Shown: positions 17,055 through 31,586 of the stretch, one piece after another
Position numbering within the stretch: position 1 is the first letter of the stretch
How the letters are laid out: each line of letters begins with the position of its first letter
From: Brevibacterium album DSM 18261
Lineage (GTDB): Bacteria; Actinomycetota; Actinomycetes; Actinomycetales; Brevibacteriaceae
Length of the DNA stretch: 64,000 bases
NCBI RefSeq assembly: GCF_000426445.1
Contig: NZ_KE384526.1
Span: forward strand, 791,213 to 855,212
Direction: 5' to 3'
Notes under the pieces: generated by a model
Databases searched by the model: none
What the model saw: only the letters and a program-made list of their open reading frames with translations
What the model was told of the DNA's origin: nothing
Program-made: the position numbers and the translations under genes

Positions 17055-17195
17055 CAGGAAACGCCAAGGCGCGGTGCCGGCTCCGCATGGCCCTCTCGCC
17101 GATGCTCGCGTTGCCTGCCACGGCCCTCGGTGCCCTGCCCCACAGCACAGATCAGCACTTGGGCCGAAGACGCCCGCCGCGCAGGGGTGCCCGCC

Positions 17196-18122
17196 TCAGC
17201 GCTCGGCGGGGACGAGCCGCAGCAGGCTCACCTCCGGAGGGCAGGAGAAGCGGACGGGCGCATAGGGCGAGTACCCCAGACCCGCGCTCACGTTCACCCG
17301 GGTGCGCCGGTAGGGGAACAGGCCTCGGGCGCGGGTGCGGTCCAGATCGGAATTGGTGACCGGTGCGCCCCAGAACGGAATGCGCACCTGCCCGCCGTGC
17401 GTGTGGCCGGCGAGAACGAGCTGGGCCCCGGCAGCGGCGAAGGCCTCGAGCGCCCGGGAGTAGGGCGCATGGGTGACGCCGATTCTCACCGCTCCCCCGC
17501 CACTGTGCTCCTCCGCACCGAAGGAGGGGTGCGTCTCCGTGATCCGCGCAGCGTCCATGTGCGCGTCCCCCAGTCCGGAGAGGTCCAGACGCACACCGCC
17601 CACTTCGAGAGAGGCGTTCCTGTTGTCGAGCCGCTTCCAGCCGCGCGCCTCGAACGCCGCGACGAGCTCCCGCGTCGGCAGCTCCGCATGCCCGGATTTG
17701 TCCTCGTGCTGTGTGGTGCGCCGCCAGATGTAACGCGCGGGATTCTTGGGCTTGGGGCCCCAGAAATCGTTGGAGCCCAGCACGAAGGCCCCTGGGAGAT
17801 CGAGCAGCGGATCGAGTGCGTGCAGCACCTCCGGCAGCGTGTCACCCCCGAAGTTGTCTCCCGTGTTCACCACCAGGTCCGGCTCGAGCGAGACGAGCGA
17901 TCGCACGAACTCAGCGCGGAATCCCTGCCCCTTCGCCAGGTGCAGATCGGAGAGGTGCAGGATCGTCAGCGGGCGGCTCCCTGCAGGCAGGAGCGACAGG
18001 GTGTGCCGCCGGATCCGAAACGACCGGGGCTCCACGAGGGCCGACCACGCGAGGCCCGCGGCACCCGCGGCGGCGAGAAGGGCGCCGGCGCGGAGCAGGC
18101 GGGAGCGGGGTGCGAGACTCAT
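17196..18122 (-). CDS. Membrane-anchored metallophosphoesterase
   Basis: Protein of 308 aa, calcineurin-like phosphoesterase. After a short basic start there is one N-terminal hydrophobic helix (LRAGALLAAAGAAGLAWSAL). The metal-binding signature follows: LHLSDLHL (DxH), NTGDNFGG, GSNDFWGP (GNHD-like) and the C-terminal AGHTHGGQ. This is the YkuE-like group; the M. tuberculosis neighbour of ponA2 is Rv3683. The substrate is unknown, and cell-envelope lipids or phosphodiesters are possible. I start at ATG 18120-18122, since GACAAT (18130-18135) lies 7 nt upstream and would make it leaderless. An in-frame ATG 9 nt earlier is the alternative. Confidence 0.88.
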   Translation of the reverse strand: MSLAPRSRLLRAGALLAAAGAAGLAWSALVEPRSFRIRRHTLSLLPAGSRPLTILHLSDLHLAKGQGFRAEFVRSLVSLEPDLVVNTGDNFGGDTLPEVLHALDPLLDLPGAFVLGSNDFWGPKPKNPARYIWRRTTQHEDKSGHAELPTRELVAAFEARGWKRLDNRNASLEVGGVRLDLSGLGDAHMDAARITETHPSFGAEEHSGGGAVRIGVTHAPYSRALEAFAAAGAQLVLAGHTHGGQVRIPFWGAPVTNSDLDRTRARGLFPYRRTRVNVSAGLGYSPYAPVRFSCPPEVSLLRLVPAER

Positions 18123-18272
18123 GCGGTCCATTGTCCCAGGTGCGAGACCCCCCGCCCGCCCGAGTATGCCGGGGCGGCCGCGGGATGGGACGCACCTTGG
18201 GCGCGCCGCCGCATCACAGCGCGCCGAAGTGGCCGTGGGGAAGGGGTGCGCCTCGGGAGCCGGTCCCCGTCC

Positions 18273-19178
18273 TCAGCGCCGGGCGGCGAGGGAGGGATGC
18301 TCGTGGAGGTCCGCCTCGCGCGCGGTCCGGGCGCGTACGTGCCGGGAGATGCGCCGCCGTCCCACGAGCCTGCACACCAGGTAGATGAGGAAGCTGATGG
18401 TCGTGACGAACGGGCTGATCGGCACCACGGGAGAGCCCAGCGCGATGAGCACGCCGCCCACAGAGGACACCACGGCGAACACCACGGACAGCAGCGGGGT
18501 GAGCACCGGCGAGGCGGTGATCTGGCTGGCGGCCGCCGCCGGGGTGATGAGCAGGGCGAGCACCAGCAGCACGCCCACCACCTGCACCGAGAGCGCGACC
18601 GCGAGCCCCAGCATGATCATGAAGACGATCTGGAGCGCGCCCACGGGGACGCCTCGGGCACGGGCGACGTCCGCGTCGAGGCTCGAGAACATGAGCGGGC
18701 GCCACACCACCGCGAGCACCGCCAGCACCACGAGCGAGCACAGGACGAGGAGCCGCAGCTGATCGGCGCTGATGGCGACGATCTGGCCGGTCAGCAGGCC
18801 GAACTTGCTCGCCGCGCGCCCCTCGTAGAGGGCGAGGAAGAGGATCCCGAGGCCCAGGCAGAACGGCATGAGCACGCCGATCACCGCGTTCTTCTGGGAC
18901 TCCCGCACGCCTCCCACCGCGATGAGCAGGGCGGCGATGACGGAGCCCACGAAGCTGCCGTGAACCACATCGAAGCCGATGAGCAGGAACAGGGCCGCGC
19001 CCGCGAACGACATCTCGGCGATGCCGTGGACGGCGAAAGCGATGTCGCGGGTCATGACGAAGACGGACATGATGCCGCCCACGACGCCCAGGAGCGCAGC
19101 GGCGAGGATGGAATTGCGCAGGAGGACCACGAGCTCGCCGTAGTCCTCGAACGTGAAGAACTGGGTGAGGAACTCCAT
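18273..19178 (-). CDS. znuB: Zinc ABC transporter permease
   Basis: Protein of 301 aa; ATG at 19176-19178, 1 nt after the znuC stop. An ABC-3 family integral membrane protein with about eight to nine hydrophobic helices (for example ILAAALLGVVGGIMSVFVM, FAGAALFLLIGF, IVFMIMLGLAVALSVQVVGV). A conserved LLITPAAAASQIT segment corresponds to the EAA-like loop that contacts the ATPase. It ends with an Arg-rich cytoplasmic tail. It is the third gene of znuA-znuC-znuB. Substrate zinc (possibly manganese) is inferred from the His-rich binding protein in the same operon. Confidence 0.9.
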   Translation of the reverse strand: MEFLTQFFTFEDYGELVVLLRNSILAAALLGVVGGIMSVFVMTRDIAFAVHGIAEMSFAGAALFLLIGFDVVHGSFVGSVIAALLIAVGGVRESQKNAVIGVLMPFCLGLGILFLALYEGRAASKFGLLTGQIVAISADQLRLLVLCSLVVLAVLAVVWRPLMFSSLDADVARARGVPVGALQIVFMIMLGLAVALSVQVVGVLLVLALLITPAAAASQITASPVLTPLLSVVFAVVSSVGGVLIALGSPVVPISPFVTTISFLIYLVCRLVGRRRISRHVRARTAREADLHEHPSLAARR

Positions 19179-19179
19179 C

Positions 19180-20025
19180 TCAGAGCACCGCCGGTCCGCG
19201 CAGCGCAGGAGCGTCCGCCGGGCTGAGCTCCGCCTCGGGGTGGTGCGGGTGGTCGTCCCCGCCCACGATGACGAGGCGGTCCCCCACCTCGACGACCTCA
19301 ATGGGGCTGCCGAACAGTTCCGTGAGCGATTCCGTGGTGATGACCTCCTCGGGCGTGCCCACCCGGTAGTGCCCGCCCGCCAGGTACAGCACGCGGTCCA
19401 CGTACGGCAGGATCGGATTGATCTCGTGCGTGACGAAGAGGACGGCCGTGCCGCGCTCCCGGCGCATCTCGTCGATGAGCGCGGCTACCCGCTTCTGGTG
19501 GTTCATGTCGAGGGAGAGCAGGGGCTCGTCGCACAGCAGGAGCTTGGGCTCGCCCACGAGGGCCTGCGCCACCCGGAGCCGCTGGAGCTCGCCGCCGGAG
19601 AGCAGGCCCGCGGGCGCGTTCGCGTAGCTCTCCGCGCCCACCGCCGTGAGCAGCTCGTCCACCCGCGCGCGCCTGCGCCGGCTGAACAGGCCCGGCCCCC
19701 AGCGGTGCCCGTCGAGGCCCATCCGCACGAGGTCGCGCCCCCGCATGGGCGTCGCCCGGTCGAGGCCGCGCTGCTGCGGGATGTAGCCGATGTCCCCGTC
19801 GCCGGCGCGCACGGGGTGCCCGCCCACGCGGGCGGTGCCGGTGCGGAGCTGGTTCTGCCCCAGGAGGACCTTGAGCAGCGAGGTCTTGCCCGTGCCGTTG
19901 GGGCCGAGGACCGCGACGAACTCGCCGGCCTCCACTGCCAGGCTCAGGTGGTGCCAGACCACCCGGTCGCCGAAGCGCAGCTCCGCGTCGTCGAGTTCGA
20001 GGACGGGGGCGCTGTTGTCTGTCAC
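19180..20025 (-). CDS. znuC: Zinc ABC transporter ATPase
   Basis: Protein of 281 aa starting at GTG 20023-20025, whose TGA overlap with znuA (GTGA) indicates coupling. An in-frame start 42 nt earlier would overlap znuA more. ATPase motifs: Walker A GPNGTGKTS, Q-loop, signature LLSGGELQRLRVAQAL, Walker B KLLLCDEPLLSLD and H-loop VTHEINP. It energises uptake through ZnuB at the inner face of the membrane. The C-terminal extension beyond the ABC core is rich in His and Asp (IVGGDDHPHHPEAE) and might sense metal, which is an inference. Confidence 0.92.
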   Translation of the reverse strand: MTDNSAPVLELDDAELRFGDRVVWHHLSLAVEAGEFVAVLGPNGTGKTSLLKVLLGQNQLRTGTARVGGHPVRAGDGDIGYIPQQRGLDRATPMRGRDLVRMGLDGHRWGPGLFSRRRRARVDELLTAVGAESYANAPAGLLSGGELQRLRVAQALVGEPKLLLCDEPLLSLDMNHQKRVAALIDEMRRERGTAVLFVTHEINPILPYVDRVLYLAGGHYRVGTPEEVITTESLTELFGSPIEVVEVGDRLVIVGGDDHPHHPEAELSPADAPALRGPAVL

Positions 20026-21194
20026 GAGAGGGCCTGCTCCAGAGCGTCGATGTTCGCGGACATCCACTCACTGTACGACTGATCCGCCGCCGTGGTCTCC
20101 GAGAGCTCGACCACCGGGATGCTCAGCTCCTCCGCCGTCTCCCTGAGGGTCTCCGCCTCCGGGCCCGAGGTCTGAGTGTTGTAGGCGAGCACCGCCACGT
20201 CCTCGTCCTCCAGCGCCGTCGTGGCATCGCGGAGCACGATGGGTGAGACGTCGGCACCGGCCTCGACTGCGTAGACGAACTCCTCCGGCACGACGTTCTC
20301 GAGCCCCATGTCCTCGAAGAGCCACAGGGCGACGGGCTCCGTGACGGCCGCCTTCTCACCCTCGTGCGCCTCCCGGATGTCGCCGAGGCGCGCGTTCATC
20401 TCGTCCAGCTCGCCACGGATGGTCTCCGCATTGGAGGCGAAGGCCTCGGCATCGTCCGGGCTGAGTTCAGCGAGATGGGCCTCCACCTCGTCCACGACCG
20501 CGAGCATGGTGGGCACGGAGTACCAGACGTGCTCGTTGAACGCGCCGTGGTCGTGGCCCTCGTGGCCGTCCTCCGCGTGGTCGTGGCCCTCGTGCGCGTC
20601 CTCGGCGTGGTCGTGGCCTTCGTGCCCGTGGCCCTCGTGTGCGTCCTCGGCGTGGTCGTGGCCCTCGTGGTCCTGACCCGCTTCCGCGTGGTCGTGGCCT
20701 TCATGGCCCTCCTCGCCGTGCCCGTGGCCCTCGTGGCCGTCCTCGCCCTCGGCGGTCTCCTCGCCTTCCACGGGTTCGCCCTCGTCGCCGTGTCCGTGAT
20801 CGTGGCTGTGCGCGGAGGCGTCCTCGGAGCCCGGGAGCCCGGAGATGCCCACCGCGTCGATGACCTCGGGATCGCCGTCGATGGCCTCGAGCATGGTCGA
20901 CATGTAGCTGTCGTAGCCGCCGCCGTTCATCACGACGAGGTCCGCCTTCGAGAGCGCGAGCTGGTCGCGGGCGGAGGCCTCGTACTCATGCGGGTCCTGA
21001 GCCGGGTCCGAGATGATCGGGGTGACCTCGGCCGCATCACCGGCCACGGCCTCGGCGAGCGAGGCGTAGACGTTCGTGGAGGTGACCACGGTGACCTCGC
21101 CACCGTCCTCGCCCGCTCCTGCGGAACCGCTGCCGCAGCCGGCGAGCACGAGCGCTGACGCGGAGGCGGTGAGGATGACAGGCAGGCTGCGCAT
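20022..21194 (-). CDS. znuA: Zinc-binding lipoprotein of ABC transporter
   Basis: Protein of 390 aa from ATG 21192-21194, with AAAGGGG upstream. The signal peptide ends in the lipobox LVLAGC, so it is tethered to the outer face of the membrane. The cluster A-I fold of metal-binding receptors is clear: VTVVTSTNVYASLAEAV, the His ligand in DPHEYEAS, a second in FNEHVWYSVPTM, and a late Asp in YNTQTSGP. Between the first two ligands lies an exceptionally long His/Asp/Glu loop (about residues 115-195) built of GHDHAEDAHEGH repeats, typical of Zn receptors but longer than most. First gene of the operon. Zur control would be expected; I see only an AT-rich patch upstream. Confidence 0.93.
   Translation of the reverse strand: MRSLPVILTASASALVLAGCGSGSAGAGEDGGEVTVVTSTNVYASLAEAVAGDAAEVTPIISDPAQDPHEYEASARDQLALSKADLVVMNGGGYDSYMSTMLEAIDGDPEVIDAVGISGLPGSEDASAHSHDHGHGDEGEPVEGEETAEGEDGHEGHGHGEEGHEGHDHAEAGQDHEGHDHAEDAHEGHGHEGHDHAEDAHEGHDHAEDGHEGHDHGAFNEHVWYSVPTMLAVVDEVEAHLAELSPDDAEAFASNAETIRGELDEMNARLGDIREAHEGEKAAVTEPVALWLFEDMGLENVVPEEFVYAVEAGADVSPIVLRDATTALEDEDVAVLAYNTQTSGPEAETLRETAEELSIPVVELSETTAADQSYSEWMSANIDALEQALS
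20540..20820 (-). repeat. His-rich tandem repeats in znuA
   Basis: The DNA repeats GTGGTCGTGGCC(C/T)TCGTG-type units, encoding HAEDAHEGHDH motifs, about ten times. This expands the zinc-binding loop in frame. Confidence 0.7.
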
Positions 21195-21261
21195 GCCGGG
21201 ACCCCTTTCGGGTGAGCGGATTTCGACGTCGTTCACAGTACGACGCGGATCCGAGGTGCAC

Positions 21262-21290
21262 TAATGCAGATATGTAGATACGACCAGAGG
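21262..21290 (-). promoter_or_regulatory. AT-rich patch upstream of znuA
   Basis: ACTAATGCAGATATGTAGATA-like sequence, unusually AT-rich for this genome, about 70-95 nt before the znuA ATG. It may hold the promoter or a Zur operator. No consensus could be matched with confidence. Confidence 0.3.
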
Positions 21291-21300
21291 GGCCAGTGCG

Positions 21301-21352
21301 CACGAAAGCTCGGTCCGAACACGCAACTGCATGCCCGAACCGAGCTTTCGTG
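21301..21352. terminator. Palindrome, family A copy 2 (asd terminator)
   Basis: Arms CACGAAAGCTCGGT (21301-21314) and 21339-21352 are perfect complements around ACACGCAACTGCATGC. It lies about 22 nt after the asd stop. Its central 48 nt align without gaps to the element at 10680-10727, including the shared CGAAAGCTC/GAGCTTTCG ends. Confidence 0.75.
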
Positions 21353-21374
21353 ATACCGGGTCGCTCGGGTCTGC

Positions 21375-23758
<2,384 letters not shown>

Positions 23759-23903
23759 GAGCTCATTTCTCTCGCGGGCACTGGTATCTCTCCGACGCCG
23801 GAGCCGCCGCACGGGCGACTCCGATCCCAGACGTCCCCTGCATGAGGTGCGCTGCCGGTCCGTGCCGAGCACGTCCCCGCCTGCGCCCGGTGTCCTGTGC
23901 GCA

Positions 23904-23997
23904 GAATCTTCCCCGCCTACGCGGGGAGCACGCTCCACAGGAGCACCGACGCCTGCGTCCTGGAGGGGCGAATCATCCCCGCCTGCGCGGGGAGCAC
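23904..23997 (+). CRISPR. Two-repeat remnant of a type I-E CRISPR array
   Basis: Two 28-nt repeats, at 23904-23931 and 23970-23997, share 26 of 28 positions. Both carry the CCCCGCCT-x-CGCGGGG palindromic core followed by AGCAC, the typical actinobacterial type I-E (Cse) repeat. They are separated by 38 nt, longer than the normal 32-33, and no further repeat or cas gene is present. This is best read as a decayed fragment, not a working array. Confidence 0.65.
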
Positions 23998-24259
23998 CCT
24001 GCCCGCCCGTGAGGACGGAGCCCAGGTCGCCGGGCCGCTGTTCATTGTACGGGGCGTGATCCGCCGCACTCGGACCGGCCTGACATGCGGACGCCGCGGT
24101 GCGTGCTGCGGGCGGGCGCCGGGGGCGTCGCACTTGCGTCGCGCACCCGCGGCCGCCGCGCACCCCGCGACCGCTCCGCACGGAGTGGTCTGCCGTACCA
24201 ACACGATTCCGACGGTTTCGCGTTCCCACACCAGACCACAGTGCGTAGCGCCCAGCTCA
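23998..24259. other. Non-coding stretch beside the CRISPR remnant
   Basis: About 260 nt with no supported gene. The open frames here are Arg/Pro/Ala-rich shadows, one of which translates the CRISPR repeats. Composition shifts toward lower GC to the right (for example 24195-24245), suggesting the start of an acquired segment. Confidence 0.4.
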
Positions 24260-24994
24260 TCAGGGTGCTTCGAGCCGATCTTCTCGGACTGCGGGCTCTG
24301 CTTCCTCACGGTCCCAGGTGACCGTGTATCCCAGTGCACTCAGCACGCCAACCGCCGATTCGGGATCGTCTCTCACAGCACTGCGCACCTGATTCCTCCG
24401 CCAACGGGCACGCCCCTGTCGCAGGACAGTCCTGGCTTCACGCGCATCGTCGATGCCGAATTCGTCGATGAGCATCTCAAGGACGTCCTCCAGACACGGC
24501 CGGAATCGGTGGCCTCCCAGGGGAAAGTGCAGGTCCTGCATCGCGGGCACCCTGTCCTGATCCACGCGCTTCTGCGACTGCCTCGTCGTGCGACCGGCCC
24601 GGGTCATCACATAGGTGAACGAATCCCTGTGGCCGTGAATGTGGAGGCGAGCTGCAGGCTTCGAGTGCGCGCTGCGCTCATACTCGTACCGGAACAGTGG
24701 CTGCCCACCGCTTTGCGGGCTGGCGAACACTTTCACCGTCGAGGTGTCTATCGCGAGGAAGCTGCCGACACCGTCCCATGTACAGTGGTAGGAGACTTTG
24801 AGTGACAGAAGAGCCTCGCCGCCGACGCACAGAGGAATACCCGTGTCAGGCTCCTGCCGTACCGCGAGCCGACGCCCATCCTTGACCAGCGAGGCCACAA
24901 AGGGAGCGCAACCAGGTGACACCGCACGTACGGTCGCAGTGATCTCCTCCGCGAACTCGCTGGCCTGCTCCTCGAGGGACGCGATCTCACTCAC
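24260..24994 (-). CDS. Conserved hypothetical protein, second gene of an unknown pair
   Basis: Protein of 244 aa from GTG 24992-24994, which overlaps the end of the small gene upstream by 8 nt. I do not recognise a named domain. Visible features: an N-terminal helix (SEIASLEEQASEFAEEITATVRAV); a beta-rich centre (SLKVSYHCTWDGVGSFLAIDTSTVKVFA, LFRYEYER); LHIHGHRDSFTYVM; and a motif DLHFPLGGHRFRPCLEDVLE then MLIDEFGID. It ends in a helical, charged C-terminus. No signal peptide or membrane segment, so a soluble protein. Codon use is less GC-biased than its neighbours. Together with the 60-aa partner and the CRISPR remnant next door this looks like a small horizontally acquired module. A toxin-antitoxin or stress pair is possible but is not shown. 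Confidence 0.7.
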   Translation of the reverse strand: MSEIASLEEQASEFAEEITATVRAVSPGCAPFVASLVKDGRRLAVRQEPDTGIPLCVGGEALLSLKVSYHCTWDGVGSFLAIDTSTVKVFASPQSGGQPLFRYEYERSAHSKPAARLHIHGHRDSFTYVMTRAGRTTRQSQKRVDQDRVPAMQDLHFPLGGHRFRPCLEDVLEMLIDEFGIDDAREARTVLRQGRARWRRNQVRSAVRDDPESAVGVLSALGYTVTWDREEAEPAVREDRLEAP

Positions 24995-25169
24995 CGAGCA
25001 GGAACTCCAGATCACGAAGCCTGTCGTATTTGGCCGCTTCCTCGGCATCCAGCTCGTATGCCGCCCCTCTGCGGCAGAACTCATCGACGTCCCCGATCGA
25101 CTCGCGCAACGCCCTCAGGCGGTCCTCGACCTCGCCCCGGCTGAGTACTTCAGGTACCAATACGGTCAT
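24987..25169 (-). CDS. 60-aa acidic helical protein, first gene of an unknown pair
   Basis: ATG at 25167-25169 with an excellent AAGGAGG site 6 nt upstream. The 60 residues (MTVLVPEVLSRGEVEDRLRA... ending LRDLEFLLGE) are mostly charged and predicted helical, with a conserved-looking Tyr-Glu-Leu...EEAAKYDRL segment. The size, the overlap with the larger downstream gene and the strong ribosome site recall antitoxin-first TA operons, but no DNA-binding motif is evident. A TACAAT -10 box at 25202-25207 precedes it. Confidence 0.65.
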   Translation of the reverse strand: MTVLVPEVLSRGEVEDRLRALRESIGDVDEFCRRGAAYELDAEEAAKYDRLRDLEFLLGE

Positions 25170-25201
25170 GACGCACCTCCTTGATCAGGCCCCTCAGTGA
25201 A

Positions 25202-25207
25202 ATTGTA
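25202..25207 (-). promoter_or_regulatory. -10 box of the unknown two-gene operon
   Basis: Minus-strand TACAAT (5 of 6 matches to TATAAT), about 33 nt before the 60-aa gene's ATG. No convincing -35 was found. Confidence 0.4.
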
Positions 25208-25258
25208 CGTGCAGGGCGTGGGAGGGCCAGAGTACCGAGGAGCGCGGACACAGCTCTC

Positions 25259-25860
25259 TCACACCACCGAGCGGCGGCCTTCGAAGGCGCGGCCCAGCGT
25301 CACCTCGTCCGCGTACTCCAGATCACCGCCCACGGGCAGGCCCGAGGCCAGACGCGTCACCGTGAGACCCACGCTGCTGAGCAGTCGCACCAGATAGGTC
25401 GCGGTCGCCTCCCCCTCGAGATTGGGGTCGGTGGCGATGACGACCTCCGTCACCTCACCGGACTGCAGGCGGGGCAGGAGGTCCTTGATCCGCAGATCGT
25501 CCGGCCCGACGCCCGACATGGGGTCGATCGAACCGCCCAGCACGTGGTACAGGCCCCGGTACTCGCGGGTGCGCTCGACCGCCACCACGTCCTTGGGCTC
25601 CTCGACCACGCAGATCATGGTCTGGTCCCTCCGGGTGTCCTTGCAGATGACGCACTTCTCGTCCTCGGACACGTTGCCGCAGACGATGCAGAAGCGCACC
25701 CGCCGCTTGACCTCGCGCAGGGCGGTCGCAAGCGCCTCGACGTCCGCCTGGTCCGCCTGCAGGATGTGGAACGCCATCCGCTGAGCGGACTTGGGCCCGA
25801 TGCCCGGCAGGCGGCCGAACTCCTCGACCAGGTCCTGCAGAGCGCCCTCGTAGAGCAGGC

Positions 25861-25864
<4 letters not shown>
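25259..25864 (-). CDS. recR: Recombination mediator RecR
   Basis: Protein of 201 aa, the standard length. RecR works with RecO/RecF to load RecA on gapped DNA. Features: N-terminal HhH ([19 protein letters not shown]); a zinc finger with paired CxxC ([16 protein letters not shown]); and a Toprim domain ([16 protein letters not shown]...[17 protein letters not shown]). The ATG at 25862-25864 overlaps the dnaX stop (ATGA), so it is translated with dnaX, as in most bacteria. M. tuberculosis has the same order, although other genes lie between. Confidence 0.96.
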
Positions 25865-30291
<4,427 letters not shown>

Positions 30292-30402
30292 ATCCCCCAG
30301 CCTATAGTCAGGCACGGACACACAACACGGAGCCCGCTTCCGACCGCCTGATCGCGCTCCATCTCACACCGCCGCCCCGCGCAACCACCTGGAAGGACAC
30401 CC

Positions 30403-31092
30403 ATGGACCCCGAGTCATCGGCCCGCCGCCTGCGGATCGGACACGCAGAGCGGGACGCCGTCATCGAGACGCTGCGGGAGGCCGCAGGCGACGGCCGCCT
30501 CACGGTCGAGGAGCTCACTGAGCGCATGGAGCTCGCCGCCGCGGCGAGGACCTATGCGGACCTCGACCCTCTCGTCGAGGACCTGCCGGTGCCCCGCCCC
30601 TCCGCAGCCGTGGAGGGTGCGGCAGGGCTGGGAGCCGCTGCCGCCTCGGGCGCGGTGGTCCCCGCCGGCGGAGGCGCTCCCCTCGTCCCCGCCCGCCAGG
30701 GGGAGCCCGGCTGGGAGCCGCACCGGCCCCTCGTGCTCAAGGGCGGCTGGGACACCGAGTACCGCCGGGGCAACTGGCGTGTGCCGCCGTACCTCCGGGT
30801 GGAGTCCGGGATGGGGACCGTCGAGCTGAACTTCCTCGAGGTCGCCCTCGTGCCGCAGGAGATCAGCCTCGAGGTGTCCGGCGACATGGGGACGCTCGTC
30901 ATCGTCGTGCCCGAGGGCTGGGGCGCGGACACCAACGAGGTCGCCAAGTCCTGGGGCTCCGTCACCAACAAGGTGGGCGACCTGCCGAGCCACGGCGGCT
31001 CCCTCATCAGGGTCAGCGGGAAGATGGGCATGGGATCGCTCACGATCCGCCACGCCAACTGGTTCGACCGGCGCAGGCTGGAGAGGCGATGA
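30403..31092 (+). CDS. DUF1707 protein with LiaF-like C-terminal domain
   Basis: Protein of 229 aa; ATG at 30403 after GGAAGGA. The N-terminal DUF1707 (about residues 4-62: ARRLRIGHAERDAVIETLRE...LTVEELTERMELAAAARTYADLDPLVEDLP) is a short helical domain common in Actinobacteria. A Pro/Ala/Gly linker leads to a beta-rich domain (LRVESGMGTVELNFLEVAL, DMGTLVIVVPEGWGAD, KMGMGSLTIRHANW) resembling the cell-wall-active sensor domain of LiaF/YvqF proteins. There is no transmembrane helix, so it is probably cytoplasmic. Divergent from dnaX. Likely followed in the same operon by the small membrane protein at 31182. Confidence 0.8.
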   Translation: MDPESSARRLRIGHAERDAVIETLREAAGDGRLTVEELTERMELAAAARTYADLDPLVEDLPVPRPSAAVEGAAGLGAAAASGAVVPAGGGAPLVPARQGEPGWEPHRPLVLKGGWDTEYRRGNWRVPPYLRVESGMGTVELNFLEVALVPQEISLEVSGDMGTLVIVVPEGWGADTNEVAKSWGSVTNKVGDLPSHGGSLIRVSGKMGMGSLTIRHANWFDRRRLERR

Positions 31093-31181
31093 GAGACGGG
31101 CGCGCAGCCGCTCCCGAGGCCACCGGCGCCCTCCCCGTGCCGACCGTCAGAACCGTTCCCGAGGCACCCGGGGAGTGAGCC

Positions 31182-31451
31182 GTGCAGGAGCCGCAGATCC
31201 TCGTCTTCTTCATCATCGTCGCCGCGTTCGCGGTGTGCTTCGCACTGGGCGGCTGGCTCATCGTGCGCGCGGTGCGGAATCCCGAGGCGCGGATCGGAGC
31301 GAGGACGCGGAAGCGCTATGAGGAGATGCGCGACCAGCGCATCCTCGACGAGGAGCGGCGCCGGTACAGGGCCGAACAGCCCCGCGAGGACGGGCCCGGT
31401 GAGGATGAGTCCGGCGAAGACCGGTCCGGCGAGGACGAGCCGCCCGCGTAG
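31182..31451 (+). CDS. Small single-pass membrane protein, acidic tail
   Basis: Protein of 89 aa from GTG 31182, preceded by GGGGAG. A single N-terminal transmembrane helix (ILVFFIIVAAFAVCFALGGWLIV) is followed by a charged region with ARTRKRYEEMRDQRILDEER. A tail of degenerate acidic repeats (EDGPGEDESGEDRSGEDE) closes it. No family recognised. It lies 90 nt after the DUF1707 gene on the same strand, so co-transcription is likely. Confidence 0.65.
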   Translation: MQEPQILVFFIIVAAFAVCFALGGWLIVRAVRNPEARIGARTRKRYEEMRDQRILDEERRRYRAEQPREDGPGEDESGEDRSGEDEPPA

Positions 31452-31480
31452 ACCCGCTCGCGTCCCAGCCACACAGGACC

Positions 31481-31541
31481 GCTGGTGTCTCGCTCCACAT
31501 CGACGATCCGCCCACTGAACGACGCGGAATGAGACATGAGC
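31481..31541. repeat. Palindromic intergenic element, family C copy 1
   Basis: A 61-nt element with inverted arms GTCTCGCTCCACATCG and CGACGCGGAATGAGAC. It is 50/61 identical, without gaps, to the element at 32779-32839. It lies between the small membrane protein and dmlA and could act as a terminator. The pair flanks dmlA. Confidence 0.7.
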
Positions 31542-31586
31542 GAGATGTGAGCGAGAGACAGAGCAGACCGCAGAAGAGGGAGACCC

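Noticed and set aside
23917-24339. 140-codon minus-strand frame across the CRISPR repeats
   Set aside because: Its PAQAGM-type segments are translations of CRISPR repeats, a common false gene call.
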